A stretch of 64,000 nt of DNA from Laburnicola sp. R22_1 (GCA_014281115.1 JACONQ010000004.1:2294001-2358000), one strand, 5' to 3'; shown: positions 43,710 to 55,596, counted from the stretch's first letter. Made by a program: numbers and translations. The notes: a model not told the origin generated them from the sequence alone.

Positions 43710-45697
43710 TCTAATCTTTTGGTTTCGCAATATCGGCATAAAAGCATCTCTTTTCATCTCATTTACCTCTTTGCGGTTTGCGGCACGGCGTTTCGGTAGG
43801 CGGATGCATATCTCACAAAGGCTGTTTGAGGGGTTTCTAGGGGTGTCGCGGGGTGTCGCGGGGAATGAATTAAGTTCGGAAGAACGTGGTTTCGCTCTTG
43901 GGTTGGGTTTGTACGCTTGATATCCCTCAAAATGATAAGTTTGGTTCCTTATGCGCATGTTCTAGTAGCCTTCCTTGTGCATGGGCGTAGTGGACCGACA
44001 AGTGCAAGTCGGAGTAAAGTAAAGTGCGTATCAGATGTTGCTGATGGCTGGCTAGGCATGCACATTGCACAGAGACAGAGACTGATAACCTGATACTCTA
44101 GGAGTTGACGTACTTCCTTCCCTGTAGAGTAAGTAGTTCACCGCCACTCTCGCTGAAGGTTAGGCCACGAAATGACGGCCATTGCTAGGGTAAGAAACGA
44201 AAAGCTACCCACCTACCTCCCGCTCACCCACCCACGAACCCGACTATTCTTTATTGAGATGGCTTAGTCGTACACGCACTCAGCGCCCTGGATCGGATCC
44301 TTTCTATCCTGCCTGCTTACAAGCTGCAATGAATGCAACAAGCAACCAAAGATAGATGATACTTTGCGCACTTTTTCTTTTTTATACACGAGGAAATATT
44401 ACGCTGTAATAGAATGTAGTAGGTAGGTAGGGTTGCTAGAAAACACTACCTGTAATCTGAGGGAAAGTAGTATGTATGGTAAGACTGGATTAACAGCTCA
44501 GCTGTTCGGGGCACTGTTCTGTTCACTGTTTGTGAGTATAGTATAAGCTACGAGGTGTAGAAATGTAGGCGGTTATGATAGAAAGAAAGGTGAGTGGTCA
44601 TTCGGTTCATGCATGATTTGGTTCCTGTGCGGATTTTTTTATCGTCTCGAGCTTTTTTTTTCTTGCGCTAGGTTTAGGAATGTGGGAGTTCGGAGGAGCG
44701 GGAGCTGTATGGGGGTAGGAGCTGATGGGTTGAGAAAATGGTGGCTTCACGGTTTTGTGCGCTCGGTAGTTGGTGGTGTAATATGCCCCTGGCTCGGTTG
44801 CGAGGGGCGCGCGCTGGTGGGAGGTGAACGGGAGTTATATGTTGAGGGTGGTGCGGTGTGAGGATGTGGGTAGTAGTTAAGCTTTCTGTTTAAAAATGGG
44901 CGGGGAAAGACGTTGGGTGTGTGTGGGTAGGGTTGAAGAGCCTCGTAGGGTGTTAAAGGGGTAGGTTGGGTAGTTGTGGGAAGGGCGAGAGGATGCGTGG
45001 GGCTCGTCGTGAAGACATATCGCCCGAAAAAATTGGGATACGGATTATACTTGGTCTGCTAGCAGGAGAGGAGCTTGCTTGCGGTTAGGGTTGGGAGTAG
45101 AGGTTGAGAGTGCGGACGTTGAGCAGGTGTGAGTGGGGTTGAGGCTGGGCATGAACGTTCACAGTAGTGGATAAACAGTTGTTTTGATCTCAAGGGAGGT
45201 TTCTAAGGTTGTAGGGAGATTACGGGGGTTTGTAAGGTAGCGTGCGGGTGGTTATTGGATGGAGTGGTGAGAAGGGTAGGATCCTGGCCTTAGCGTGGGC
45301 GCAACGTACTGAGGTAAGAAGTTCACTTTCACCTTCACCTTCACCCTCCCCCTCCCCCTTCCTCCGCTCCAAGAATGCCTTAGTAATCGAGCCTCGCTGA
45401 CCTTTTTATATTGTCTTGACTACTTCTCCTCCCACCCATCTTTCAATTCCTCCTCACCCGCTCTACCCACTTCCTCGAAGCTTGCAGGTATGTCACAATC
45501 CAAATGCTATATTTCAGTCGTGCTGACTACCGGGACATGCACAGCGCAAGACTCTTCACAGCTCAGCTTTCCACAGTGACCCACCGCATTTTCCACAGCA
45601 CAGTGCGTGCGTCCAGGAGGTCGGCACCTCGTGAACCTCAGTTCGACCAAAGTATACGAATATCAACGGTGCAGGCGATCCCAACATTTCCTAGCAG
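43710..45697. other. 2 kb gene-free interval
   Basis: The + strand from 44600 to 45300 is strongly G/T-skewed with GGGTTG-like words. A CTTTCAC/CCTTCACC run followed by a C/T tract lies at about 45327-45375, likely a core-promoter pyrimidine tract for the BTB/RING gene. No coding frame recognised. Confidence 0.45.
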
Positions 45698-46651
45698 ATG
45701 AGCAACGGCAAAATGCCGCCCATTCGAACGCGAAAGCGTGTGAGCGTTGAGAAGGGGAGAACTGCTCCGTATGCGAGCGTTGAGGAGAGAACGGCTCAAT
45801 ATGTGCGCGCCGAGAAGGACAGAACAGCTCAGTATGTCGTCAATCAAATTCCGTGCCATAATATCGCCCTGACTTCGTCTAGATTCGGTCGCAAATGTGT
45901 GGTCCTTTGGATCGGAACACCCGTTCATGGCTTTTCCATCCACGAAGACCTTCTGTGCTCCAGCTCGTCTTGGTTTCGCAAGGAACTGCAGCCAAAACGC
46001 AAGGACATCGATGAAGACTGCCCTATCTGCTACGATGAGATGAGTATCAAAGACAAAGACCTTACCTTCTGCTCCTCCTGCGGCAACAACTTTCACCGCA
46101 AGTGCATCTCCACATGGCACATGCGAACGCCGAGAAAATGTCCTATGTGCCGTCAGAACTGGAAGTACGTCTCCTTGCCTCAGAACAAGAATTACCCCGA
46201 CGCGGATGTAGCGCCTTGGGCCATGTACAGGGAATGGCTATATCATGGACGCATTCCGTACATCACACCATCTGAAGACCAGGACATGGACTATTGCGAT
46301 TTGGTCAACGCATACTGGCTCGCTTTGACAGTTTTGGATGAAGAGTTTGGTAGCGCCATATTGGAAGCGATAATCGAGGTATCCGTAGACCTCGGCAATT
46401 CTCCTGGGGCCGATGTAATAACTGCGGCATACGAGGCGAACTCTGATGTGGATGAGGTCTACCAAGGTATTCTCCGACTGCGATCTTTCTTCGTAAAGCT
46501 TTACGCTTTCTGCGCAGATTCAAGATGGGTTGAAAACTTGGATGACTATCCCTCCGAGTTCTTCAAGGACTTCACGACGGAAATCTTAAGGAACCGCTCT
46601 AGTAAGGAGGATTGGGATGTGGACTTCTTGAAGAGGGAGTTGCTTGAATGA
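45698..46651 (+). CDS. BTB-domain protein with inserted RING finger, paralogue 2
   Basis: Single-exon 317 aa frame from the ATG at 45698. Residues about 17-47 are three imperfect repeats of the type V/A-E-K/E-x-R-T-A-x-Y. Then comes the BTB first half (GRKCVVLWIGTPVHGFSIHEDLLCSSSSWFRKELQ), a RING-type finger with ligands C108, C111, C125, C128, H133, C136, C148, C151, then the BTB second half (MYREWLYHGRIPYI, DYCDLVNAYWLALTVLDEEFGSAILEAII, LRSFFVKLYAFCADSRW). The architecture is the same as in the protein at 19.1-20.0 kb, including the join point after F(K/R)(E/K)xLQPxR, but identity is low outside the motifs, so the duplication is old. A ubiquitin-ligase adaptor role is inferred. Confidence 0.8.
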   Translation: MSNGKMPPIRTRKRVSVEKGRTAPYASVEERTAQYVRAEKDRTAQYVVNQIPCHNIALTSSRFGRKCVVLWIGTPVHGFSIHEDLLCSSSSWFRKELQPKRKDIDEDCPICYDEMSIKDKDLTFCSSCGNNFHRKCISTWHMRTPRKCPMCRQNWKYVSLPQNKNYPDADVAPWAMYREWLYHGRIPYITPSEDQDMDYCDLVNAYWLALTVLDEEFGSAILEAIIEVSVDLGNSPGADVITAAYEANSDVDEVYQGILRLRSFFVKLYAFCADSRWVENLDDYPSEFFKDFTTEILRNRSSKEDWDVDFLKRELLE

Positions 46652-46732
46652 GGGAAGAATGCAGGCTCAGCATAAGATAGTGATAGAACCATGTAAAATA
46701 AAAATCAGTTTTTCATGATAGATTCGATTTGA

Positions 46733-46804
46733 ACCTTGGTTGTGCTGTTAAGGCTCATCATCTGTAAAAGGTTGACTTAACCATAAACGGATATGAATAA
46801 TGAA
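46733..46804 (-). repeat. Dispersed repeat family B, copy 3
   Basis: The reverse complement matches 18054-18124 and 28091-28160 over the core. It begins about 80 bp after the stop of BTB/RING paralogue 2. Confidence 0.7.
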
Positions 46805-46879
46805 TCGGCTTCTAAGTAATAGTATCAAGGAGTAAATTCTCGACACGACGGATTTTTCTCCAAGCAATAAGGCTAAACA

Positions 46880-47058
46880 TAATACTAAGACAAAAGTTTA
46901 AATACAGTGTATTACCCTAGGATAAGTAATACTAAGTTAATTATGCTGAAACCTTCCTATAGCTATCTTTGTGACAAGTGCACAGAATTCCTCATCTACA
47001 GTACTAGGATAAAAGTTCGAGTACAATGTGTTACCCCAGGATAAGTAATACTGAGTCT
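46880..47058 (+). repeat. Two spaced direct repeats of about 59 bp
   Basis: 46880-46938 and about 46999-47058 share AATACTAAGAC/AGTACTAGGAT, AAAAGTT, TACAGTGTATTACCC/TACAATGTGTTACCC and AGGATAAGTAATACT. Several differences are C/T or G/A, and the left copy is the more AT-rich, as if one copy were more heavily mutated. Confidence 0.65.
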
Positions 47059-49270
47059 AACTTTACTAGCCAACTGACCGAAAACGATGTGCATCTACGA
47101 GAGAACAGGCTTCGTACACGGCGCCTGAGCCTGCTCCTACCACCATCCCAGTAGCCCAAAAGACAAAAGCCCTAAAACCCAGCCTAAGTACAAACACTTA
47201 CCAGCAAAAAAAATATGTGCGCACCAACCCACGCAATCCAAAATGACACAATGCTCGCTCAGCCGCGCAGGCGAGACTCATTTCACCATTTCCTCGATCG
47301 AGTTAACAGTCTGGTCCACGCACAGCGAGACCAGACTGCCATAAGGGATCTACTTGATGTGGGGGTTGTTCTGGGGCCGTGATTGTCCGCCCTATATTAC
47401 TGGACGTCTGATTGGTACTGCGTGAATTGCTAGATGTGGAAGGTAAGAAGTACGTAGGCTTCGTGTTTTCCGACCGCGCAATTTCCACATCGGCGATGTT
47501 AGGAACTGGGTGGAAGCATTGAATATTCTGCAGGGATTAGTAGGATATCAATATTCTATCTGGATCAGTGAGATTCAATTAAGGGTACTCCGGGTTGAAA
47601 ATGGAGATGGTCCGCTATACAATGGCACGGCAGACAATTTTAAAGGCGCGAAACAGGAGGCAAAAATGGACGATGCACTATGAACGGGTAACACATTGCA
47701 GAGTGGTGTTGAGAGAGCAGCCGGCCGGCCGAAGTATAAGCCAGCGTTCGAGCTCTGTGGGCGAACGCGACCATTGACGCATGGTAGGGTGCCCAGAACA
47801 ACATATACATAAGTGCCGTACAACATAAAAACAGACCATGCCCAACAAACCATCCTCTCACGTCACCATATCAGCTCCCAGCCTCTGTTCCAAAAATTGC
47901 ATAAACCTCTCCGAGGCGCAATACCACTGCGCCATCAACAATACACAGTATTGCAGCGTGTATCAAAACCGCACAGCCAACTACCCCTTATTCCCCGCCT
48001 CAACCATTGTTGTTTACCCCCTTCAAGCGCTCCGATTGCTCGCATTGCACATATCCATCGGTGAAGTAACGCCCCTCGGTAGCGCCTAAAGCGGCTACGC
48101 CGTGCAACGTGTTACACGCTGACCAGCCGCACACCCACAACAAGGAAAAAAAGAAGGCGAGACCACTGTGTAAAAGAGGCGTTGAGGAATCCAGCACAAG
48201 AGCTGAAAAAGACGGGACAGACGTGTATTGTTGGTCTGTAGTTGTACCACGGCGCAGTTGCTTTGTGTGTTATGCGGCTTACATTGGGGATCACGGATCT
48301 GATTGGGTGGACTGAGATGAAGTGAATCGCAAGCTGTGGCGCAGACCCCGGGACCGATTTCGCCTCCACGGTATCTAACTTGTGAGGGATTTCTGGGCCG
48401 AAAAGTCGGTCGCGTCGGAGTCGGTGGTTTTCAGTGACATATCCATCGCTGTTAGTCGGGGTTAGCAAGAGAGCGACGGCTGGGAAATCAAGCATTTGTG
48501 TATATCCTGTAGAGCGTTTTGGTGCTAATTATGACTATATTCCTTTCGGGAAGGATTCATCATCAAACAGCTTGTTGGGAGCCGGACTGGAGGGTGGCAT
48601 GCGGGACTGTTGCGAGTGTGCAACTACTAACGCATATGCTGGGAACGCATTGCGGTATCATAGGTAGCTGCGTCCGCGTGCTGATGGTCTCGTATGGTCT
48701 GGGTCCAACGATGCCGCCCCCGGATACCGTAAGCAGAGGTCAATTTGAAATCGACTCAAGCGAAGCGAAAGCTTTTCCGCGTTTGCGCTGTTAATCAACA
48801 TTAATCCGAAGAGGGTTTTTCTTCGCACTTGACTCATATGTCGAGTCGCATAGATAGGATGGGTAGTTGCGCTATTGTAAGTCATGCGCCTGGAAGCTTC
48901 GAGCTGCACTGTAGACTTGAAAAGGTCATGGTGCAGGAATTTCGCATGGGAAGATGGCGTGAGCAGGTAAATCTTGAACACTAAAAGGTATTGAGGAAGT
49001 AAATCCGCCCTCGAACAAATGGCGTGCCAGACAATCGGCAGCAAATATGACCAGGGGAAGACGCGGACCGTGTTGCTGGGATTCGTGTCTGTTGGATGGT
49101 CCTCATGATAAGGTCTGCGCAACTGCATGCGTCCGAGTGATTGTTGAAATCCGTATGCAACGAAGCGGGAATCAAAGAGAAAGCAATCGATGTTGGATTT
49201 CCTGCTCTGCCCTGGGGACTTCTGCACAAGAGTCAGAAAGAGTCAGATGCGGAGTTTCTTTAAATCTGCA
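47059..49270. other. 2.2 kb interval without a convincing gene
   Basis: Several short frames exist, for example 47838-48089 (+) and a GTG-started 189-codon frame at 48658-49227 (-). None shows a recognisable motif, signal peptide or family resemblance. Confidence 0.4.
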
Positions 49271-49279
49271 GTCATGTCG

Positions 49280-49620
49280 GGGACTTGTTCACAGGCATAC
49301 TAATAAGCAATCGCGGGCATACTAATAACTTACTAATAAGGCGCCCTTTTTAACCTCTAACTTTACTATTATTTTTTAAGATAAGTTTGCTGCAAAAGTA
49401 ATATTATCTTTATAATGATAGCCTTACTTTATTGCAATTTAATTTTTTAAAAAAAGTTATGCTTTTTAAAGATAAAATAGCTTTTAAAGTTAATCTTTCC
49501 TTAAAATTCTAAGAAGCTAAGACCTCTTACAAGGGTGTGGTTGGCTACTTAGCTTATATAGGCCCTTATTAGTATGCCTGCGATTACTTATTAGTATCAT
49601 GATGCCAGTGAACAAGTCTC
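49280..49620. mobile_element. Mutator-like MITE
   Basis: A 341 bp element flanked by a perfect 9 bp direct repeat GTCATGTCG (49271-49279 and 49621-49629). Its ends are long imperfect inverted repeats: the left starts GGGACTTGTTCAC, and the right, reverse-complemented, starts GAGACTTGTTCAC. Both continue with GGCATACTAATAAG- and AATCGC-containing sequence for about 50 bp. The interior is AT-rich and non-coding. A 9 bp duplication with long inverted ends is typical of Mutator-like elements. Confidence 0.8.
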
Positions 49621-49629
49621 GTCATGTCG

Positions 49630-51299
49630 ATCCGCCGTTAGGCGAAGGAGGAATGATCCAGGCCAGACAAACTCCGTGTAGTAATATCAATCCCCGCCTC
49701 CCATTGCTGATGTGCAATAAGTAGGATTTGCGATGTCCGGTCCCGCTACCCCTGACCTGACTCTTTTTTAATTACTGTAGCTTCCGTTTCGCTGGCGTCA
49801 TGAAGCTGGCCGTTGCTGACGTCTAGGATAGCTGAGTACTCTCGGGAAGCGCAACGCTCGGAGACCCGAGAACGAGATCGCCCAGCCGTTGGGGCGGAAC
49901 CGGAGCACGGGATCCCGCGCGCGCATATCCCGAGAGAATTCGTCCCCAGCGCCAAGAGTGGAATCATTTCGATTCCTTGGGCCGCTGCCTACCCAGACCA
50001 TAACGAGGCTGAGCACCCATGTCGAAATGTAGCCCAAAGGAGCGAGGGTCTCAGCGACGACCGAGCGCAAGCAGGGCACGTACGCCCTGGCGGTCACCTA
50101 TTGCGCCTCAAGAAACACTGCCACTCGGCTTGTAAAGTGCGATTACTGATCAAGGTTGGATGGATAGGGTGGAGTGCCAAGTCGTCGAAAGTTTTGCAAC
50201 CTGATAAACGAGTCCTCGTCAAGTGTGTGTCTCATTATGGCGTCTGGTACTGTAAAGTATAAAGAGTAGGTATGCCTCTTGGGACTTCTTGGGGACCAAG
50301 ACATTGCTCGGGAACACGAGGTTGGCGCAGACGTTGGCGCAGTGGGTCGATTGTGGCGCTCACCTGATGCTTGGAATGTCGTGGCGCTCAAGGCCGTTGG
50401 TCTTGCAGCCTCACCATGGGTTTCAGCGAGTATATCGCTGTGTTGACATCGGGCTGGATAGGTTCGAGTTTCGCATGGGATGCTTGGATAATTATAAGAC
50501 GAGGATGATGCGCGTCTTAAAACCCCGCATATTCGCCCAACGGAGTGAGGCGTGTCGGCGAGATGCGGTAATAGACTCAGCTAGTATCAAGAAGTCTGTG
50601 TTTTAAAATGGGCGTGATGCTGTCGCCCACGACGTTGGCAACGTGATAATGAGCTAGTGTTGGGGATCTGGACAGGATCGCAGCTCCGTCATTTCAAATT
50701 ATAAAGGGGATGATCCCTCGAGGCATAGCTCCGAATCGGAGCTGTTCAGAAACACCCGCTGTCAAAGCCCATAGCGGAGAGTCCACGGGGCCATTCACAC
50801 GGGAAGAACTTCCCCTATTCTGCGTTTGCTGGGTCGTTCGGTATCCAATGAACACACGCGGGTAGTCTCCCGTGAATGCTCATTGCTCGACCCAAGTACT
50901 GCCCAACTCTGAAGCATGGACGCGCCTCACTGTCTCAACAGCTAGTTAGGAAAGCAAGGCCTGACAAAGAATGCCATGTCCTCTAGTTATGAATTGTTGC
51001 AAATCGCATCCTAGAGGCACAATATGCTAAGGTCTAGTTAGAGTTAGTAGAGGGTTGTCGGATTCGAAATTCGTCGGTCATGGAGAAAATGTCCACACAG
51101 ATGACATTGTACCTAAATCAGCCTCGCGTGAAAACGGGCGCTTGACGTGCGTGATACGCGAAAATAAGCTTTCTTTGAACACGCACAGCGGGCTAGTGGG
51201 ACTGGAGTTCGCGAGCAATACAACTCCAACCGTACTGCATACGCCGTTCCGTGCCAGATTAGTGGGAATCGCTCGGCTCTCCTCACCCCCCTGAAACTC
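49630..51299. other. 1.7 kb interval without a gene
   Basis: Normal composition up to the sharp AT transition at about 51300. Frames of up to about 150 codons are present but none is recognisable. Confidence 0.4.
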
Positions 51300-52910
51300 A
51301 CCTAAAATTAACTTTAACAGCTAATTTAATAGCTCCTTACTTAGTTAACCTTACTAGTATAAAATACCTACTATACACCCTAGTTACTAGTAAAAATAGC
51401 TTTCCTACTATATACTATATATATATTATATAACCTATAGTAGAACTAATACTAATCTTACTATATAGCCTTTACTTTACTATAACTATACTACTAATAC
51501 TAGCTATAACTTTAGCCCTATCTATAATATTAATTTTTATTCCTACTACTACTTTACTAAAGCTACTTTTTACTTTTACTACTACTAAATAAACTATTAT
51601 TATACCTACTTTTTATCGGCTTGCCAAACACCTTTTTTAACTTTTTTTTTTAGTTTAAGGTTAAAGTAGATTAAAATAGAAGGTTATTATATACTACGTA
51701 CGGCACCTAATTCTAATTAAAGACTAACCTTAAACACCTTAATAACCCTACACTCTATAAGCTCCTAGTTCTAATATAAAGTTTACTTATAGCGTATATA
51801 GTACACCTAGCTTATTACTACTACTATTATTAGTTATTCGCGCTTATACGCTACTTATATAGTGTACTTACTTAGATAAGCTAACGCAACTACTAGAAGA
51901 ATTTTACGAATTTATATAACGCTCTTATTATACTAAAGATTATTAATAAATACTTTATTCTCTACCTTTTACTTTTCTTTTTAAATTCTATTACTAATAA
52001 GGATTAATTTTATTTACTAGAGTAAGAATATAGTCTTTTTAGTTTTTATAAACTAAATAAGCTGCTAACCTAGTTAGTATATAAAAATTACCTTATAGAT
52101 AGTTAGGTATACTAGACTTTTATAGATAATTATTTTATAGATAGAATAAAACTCTAGTATTATTACCTTAGTAGTAGTAGCGCAAATCTTTAGCGTGTAC
52201 TTTTTAGTAATAGTAAGTACTTTTTAGAAATAATATTAATCCCTAAATAAATAGTAGGGCGTGGAGGTATATATAGAGAAATAGTAGAAGATTTATTAAA
52301 AATAATCTTAATATAGCAATAGAGCAATAAATGTATATCTAGTATATATTACTCTTATTTTACTTATAAGCATAGTAGTAGTATATACCTATTAATATAT
52401 TAACTTATATTATTTATAATAATTAGAATAGTAGAGAAGAGATAGCTTATAGCGTGACTACGCTAAAGTTATATCTTCTCTAAAGTTCTAAGTAGTCTCT
52501 TTATAAAAACTTTATATATAGAAGCTATACGCGCTAAGACTACTAAGCTCGCTTAGTAGTTTAAACACGCTTTTTTTATAATTACTACCTTTTTTACGCT
52601 CTTTTTAATTACTAAGTAGGGGGCTCTGCTTTTTTTGTTATGTTATTTAAAATAAAAGCCTTTGTTGTGCTACCCCTAGGTAGTTAATATAACGCCATAC
52701 ATACCTACTTTAACTACCTTATTATATAAATAGATACTATACTAATACTAACTAAGAACTAAACTAGATATAAGAATACTTATAAAAAGGCTAAAGACTA
52801 ACTAGCTATTTAGCGCTCTAGGCCTTTAAATAAATAGCTATATAGATAGGCAAATATAGTCTATTAAGCTTAACTATAGCTTATTAGCAACGCAACTAGC
52901 GTACCTATAC
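51300..52910. repeat. RIP-degraded AT-rich block 1
   Basis: An abrupt change at about 51300 to very TA-rich DNA and back to normal at about 52910. It contains an inverted copy of a repeat of about 1.09 kb (51616-52694). No open frame of any length. TA enrichment with loss of CA/TG fits RIP. Confidence 0.8.
51616..52694 (-). repeat. Family C repeat, copy 1 (inverted)
   Basis: About 1.08 kb. The reverse complement starts around TGGCGTTATATTAACTACCT and ends near GGCAAGCCGA, matching the copies at 58118 and 62688 along the whole length. No coding frame survives. Confidence 0.75.
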
Positions 52911-54405
52911 ATAACTGTTGCTAGGAGAGCAGAGCTCAGCCGCGACGAGCCGCACCGTTGAATGCTGGGCGACTTCGCAAGCGTGGACGAAATAGCTGGC
53001 CTGAGCCACGGTGCCTGACGACGCCTCTCGAACGGGACGGATACTGCGAGTGCGGTTCAGTTGATATCTAGGTATACCCTGGTTTCATACAGCAGCTGAG
53101 ATGCGCCGATGCGGTAATGCTGTACCTCCATCCGCCGAAGCGGAAGCCGAATGTGCTTGGTCAGGTGAATGAACGATGGGGTACAAGGGGGTTGCATGGC
53201 TTTTAAGGCTACATCGAAACACAGAAGTCTGCATCCACAAAAATAAGCTTGAGCCACTCGCTCAATGGCGATCAGTTGGTCGAGCTTACACTGCCTTACA
53301 GCGGAACATGAGAAACGCTCAAGCGATACTTCGGACATGAGAACGAGACTCGATCACGTGTCATGATTCAAGCTGAAAGCCAGAGCTTCTGATTTTGGTC
53401 AGTTTAGCAAGATCTACGTGATTAGATGAAGGTGGAGCCCGGGGAGCTGATGGCTGGATTGTACATGTTGGTAAGTGGGACTCGGTGGACAATAAGCTTG
53501 AAGAGGCAAATAAGGTTGCCTACACAGGGCTTGAGAAGCCGTTGATGAGCCATTTTCTCGTGTCGTGTGAGGTTGACTGCAGTGCGGGTCGACAAGTGGC
53601 ACATTCGCAGTCACTTTGCGACATTTAGCTCGGCCGAAGCCCACGGCAGTTGTTTGGCGACAGCGCAGACAGGGCTGACTGCTGATAGAGGAAATGATGC
53701 GCTCGCTGTGCGATGAGTCGGCCAGCTTCGTCCGTTCAGGGCGCTCGCCGGCGTTGGGGTAGCTCCGAAATCCGAGCTGCTGCGTGGTGATCTCCCGCTG
53801 CCGTCTTTTCCAACACTTTTTCGGGCTGTTGGTACGACAGCATCGCGCGCAGGGGTTCGTTCACGTTGCTCTGGGTTGGCACGATCACAAGCGCTCGCTC
53901 TGGCACGATCACAAGCGCTCGCTCTGGCTTCGTTGTACAGCAACACACACCAAAAGTCCACAGTCCACAGGCCGCCTCTTTTGCGCTTTGTCTCTCGGCG
54001 ACTGAGCCAGTGTCTTCGTAAGGTTGGCGCAGCTCGCCGATCCTGGACCCCTGTGCAGATGAGAGTAAGCCCAACACGCCCCGAGGCAGCGGCAGGGGTG
54101 TTTTGGTAGCGCCGTGGGTGGAGCGCATTATTACCATTCCATTACCACGCTTCTGCCATCGACGACCGTAAGGCCGAGCCCGCTTGAACCTGCCCTCTGA
54201 CGTGAATTAGATATAATGCCATGCAGGTGGTGCCCACACATGCCACGCCGTATTTAGGGTTCCAACTTCCGCCAATTTCTTTGTTCCGCCCATTTGATAT
54301 CTCTGGCCCTCCCGTGAGCCAGTTCACTCAACCTCACCATACTCGACCACACCCTAGCTTTAGATTGGCTGTACCGCCCTTGCGATACTCGAGCTTATCG
54401 TCCAC
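52911..54405. other. Island of normal composition, promoter side of Zn2Cys6 gene
   Basis: Contains a perfect 24 bp tandem duplication (53878-53925, unit GGCACGATCACAAGCGCTCG plus CTCT). A short - strand frame near 53500-53600 has an isolated finger-like NLTRHEKMAH motif but no complete zinc finger. No gene called. Confidence 0.45.
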
Positions 54406-55422
54406 ATGGCCTCGCAACGATCAGATTCAATGGAAGCTTCACACGACAACATCCGGAAGCGAGTGTGTAAGGCCTGCGATCGATGTCGGTTAAAGAAATC
54501 AAAGGTATATACTGTACTCATGTTGTCGTTCTGGATTCCCGGTAACAGTGGCAGTGTGACGGCGCTAGCCCCTGCAGTCGATGCAAAGCAGACAATGCTA
54601 TTTGCGTTTTTGGCGAGAGGAAAAAGTCGCAAGATAAAGTGTATCCCAAAGGGTAAGCCTATTCGCGCGATACCTCTTAAGTCGTTTCCTGACAGCAATA
54701 GCTATGTCGAGATGCTTGAACAACAGCAGTCGCAACTTGTCGCCGGCTTGCGAGAGCTTTACACCAGGTTACAGCGGGGCCAAGGCTGGCCTGGTGCACC
54801 ATTGCGCGAAACGCAGAGTGGTCATCCACTAACACACGACATCCTCGAACGGCTTGACTTGCTCCATGCGTCCAGTGATGGTGGCAGCAATTACGATGAT
54901 TTTGAAGAGGACTGCAGCCGTATGCAAAAGAAGTTGCTCGACAGAGGCGCACCGTATAGCCGCAGGAGACGATCAGTGAGCTCAGATTCAGACCACAACC
55001 ACACTTCATCACCCTCATCACATGGCGGAACCCCAACCACAACGACCATTCCATTCCTCGACCCTTTCGCACGACACAATGCACCGCCGACGCCGCCCAT
55101 GAACAGCCCTTTCCCACGGCAGTCACAGATTGTATCTCCAGTCATCAAACAAGAAGCACCTATGGTCTCGAACGCTTTCATGAATACGGCCGGCCTGGAT
55201 GCCACCACTTTGTCTCGAGCAAACTGGCCATCGGAATCCATGATAATGGATGAGGCCCTAGACTTCGGCAAGCCAATGTACGCATTCGACACGTACGCTA
55301 GCTTCGACCAGAACGCGATGATGCTCGACCCAAGCATTGTCCACGACCCTGTCATGCCCGACTGGAATACTCCGAACGACTTGGATTTCAGCAATTTCAT
55401 AAACAACCAAGTCGGTGCATGA
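54406..55422 (+). CDS. Zn2Cys6 binuclear-cluster transcription factor
   Basis: Predicted 307 aa from three exons: 54406-54504, 54555-54652, 54696-55422. Intron 1 (50 nt) is open in frame, so a read-through frame exists, but only splicing creates the complete Gal4-type cluster: CDRCRLKKSK joined to CDGASPCSRCKADNAIC, i.e. C-x2-C-x6-C-x5-C-x2-C-x6-C. A basic linker (FGERKKSQDK) and a short coiled-coil-like segment (YVEMLEQQQSQLVAGLRELYTRL) follow, as in dimeric factors of this class. The rest is Ser/Pro-rich with an acidic, aromatic C-terminus (PDWNTPNDLDFSNFINN) suited to activation. No fungal-specific middle homology domain is present, so it is a short member. It sits directly beside an AT-rich block. 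Confidence 0.88.
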   Translation: MASQRSDSMEASHDNIRKRVCKACDRCRLKKSKVYTVLMLSFWIPGNSGSVTALAPAVDAKQTMLFAFLARGKSRKIKCIPKGKPIRAIPLKSFPDSNSYVEMLEQQQSQLVAGLRELYTRLQRGQGWPGAPLRETQSGHPLTHDILERLDLLHASSDGGSNYDDFEEDCSRMQKKLLDRGAPYSRRRRSVSSDSDHNHTSSPSSHGGTPTTTTIPFLDPFARHNAPPTPPMNSPFPRQSQIVSPVIKQEAPMVSNAFMNTAGLDATTLSRANWPSESMIMDEALDFGKPMYAFDTYASFDQNAMMLDPSIVHDPVMPDWNTPNDLDFSNFINNQVGA

Positions 55423-55596
55423 TTGGTCGGCGCGCTCTCTTTCTCTCCGTTGGCTTCTTCGAGCGTTCAAGCATTTTAGGGATAGATTCGCTAGGGCTTT
55501 CGGTTTGATTTCTATGGGCCTTGGTGTTATTCGGACCGTCGGGAATTTCGTGACATGATCCTCAGGCAGTGATTATCATGAAACCTAGGTATGTAT

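Noticed and set aside
45070..45110. TTAGGG-like words, possible telomeric repeat
   Set aside because: Single GGTTAGGGTTGGG occurrence within a G/T-skewed region, not a tandem array.
46720..46804. GGTTCAAATC in family B resembling a tRNA B box
   Set aside because: The other two copies lack it and no A box sits at the right distance, so a tRNA-derived SINE origin is not supported.
48658..49227. 189-codon frame on the - strand
   Set aside because: It starts at GTG rather than ATG, has no motif or low-complexity pattern typical of proteins, and lies among short overlapping frames on both strands.
53422..53644. Isolated zinc-finger-like motif (NLTRHEKMAH) on the - strand
   Set aside because: Only the second half of a C2H2 finger is present. 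The upstream cysteine pair is not in frame and a TGA lies just before it, so it is chance or an unreadable relic.
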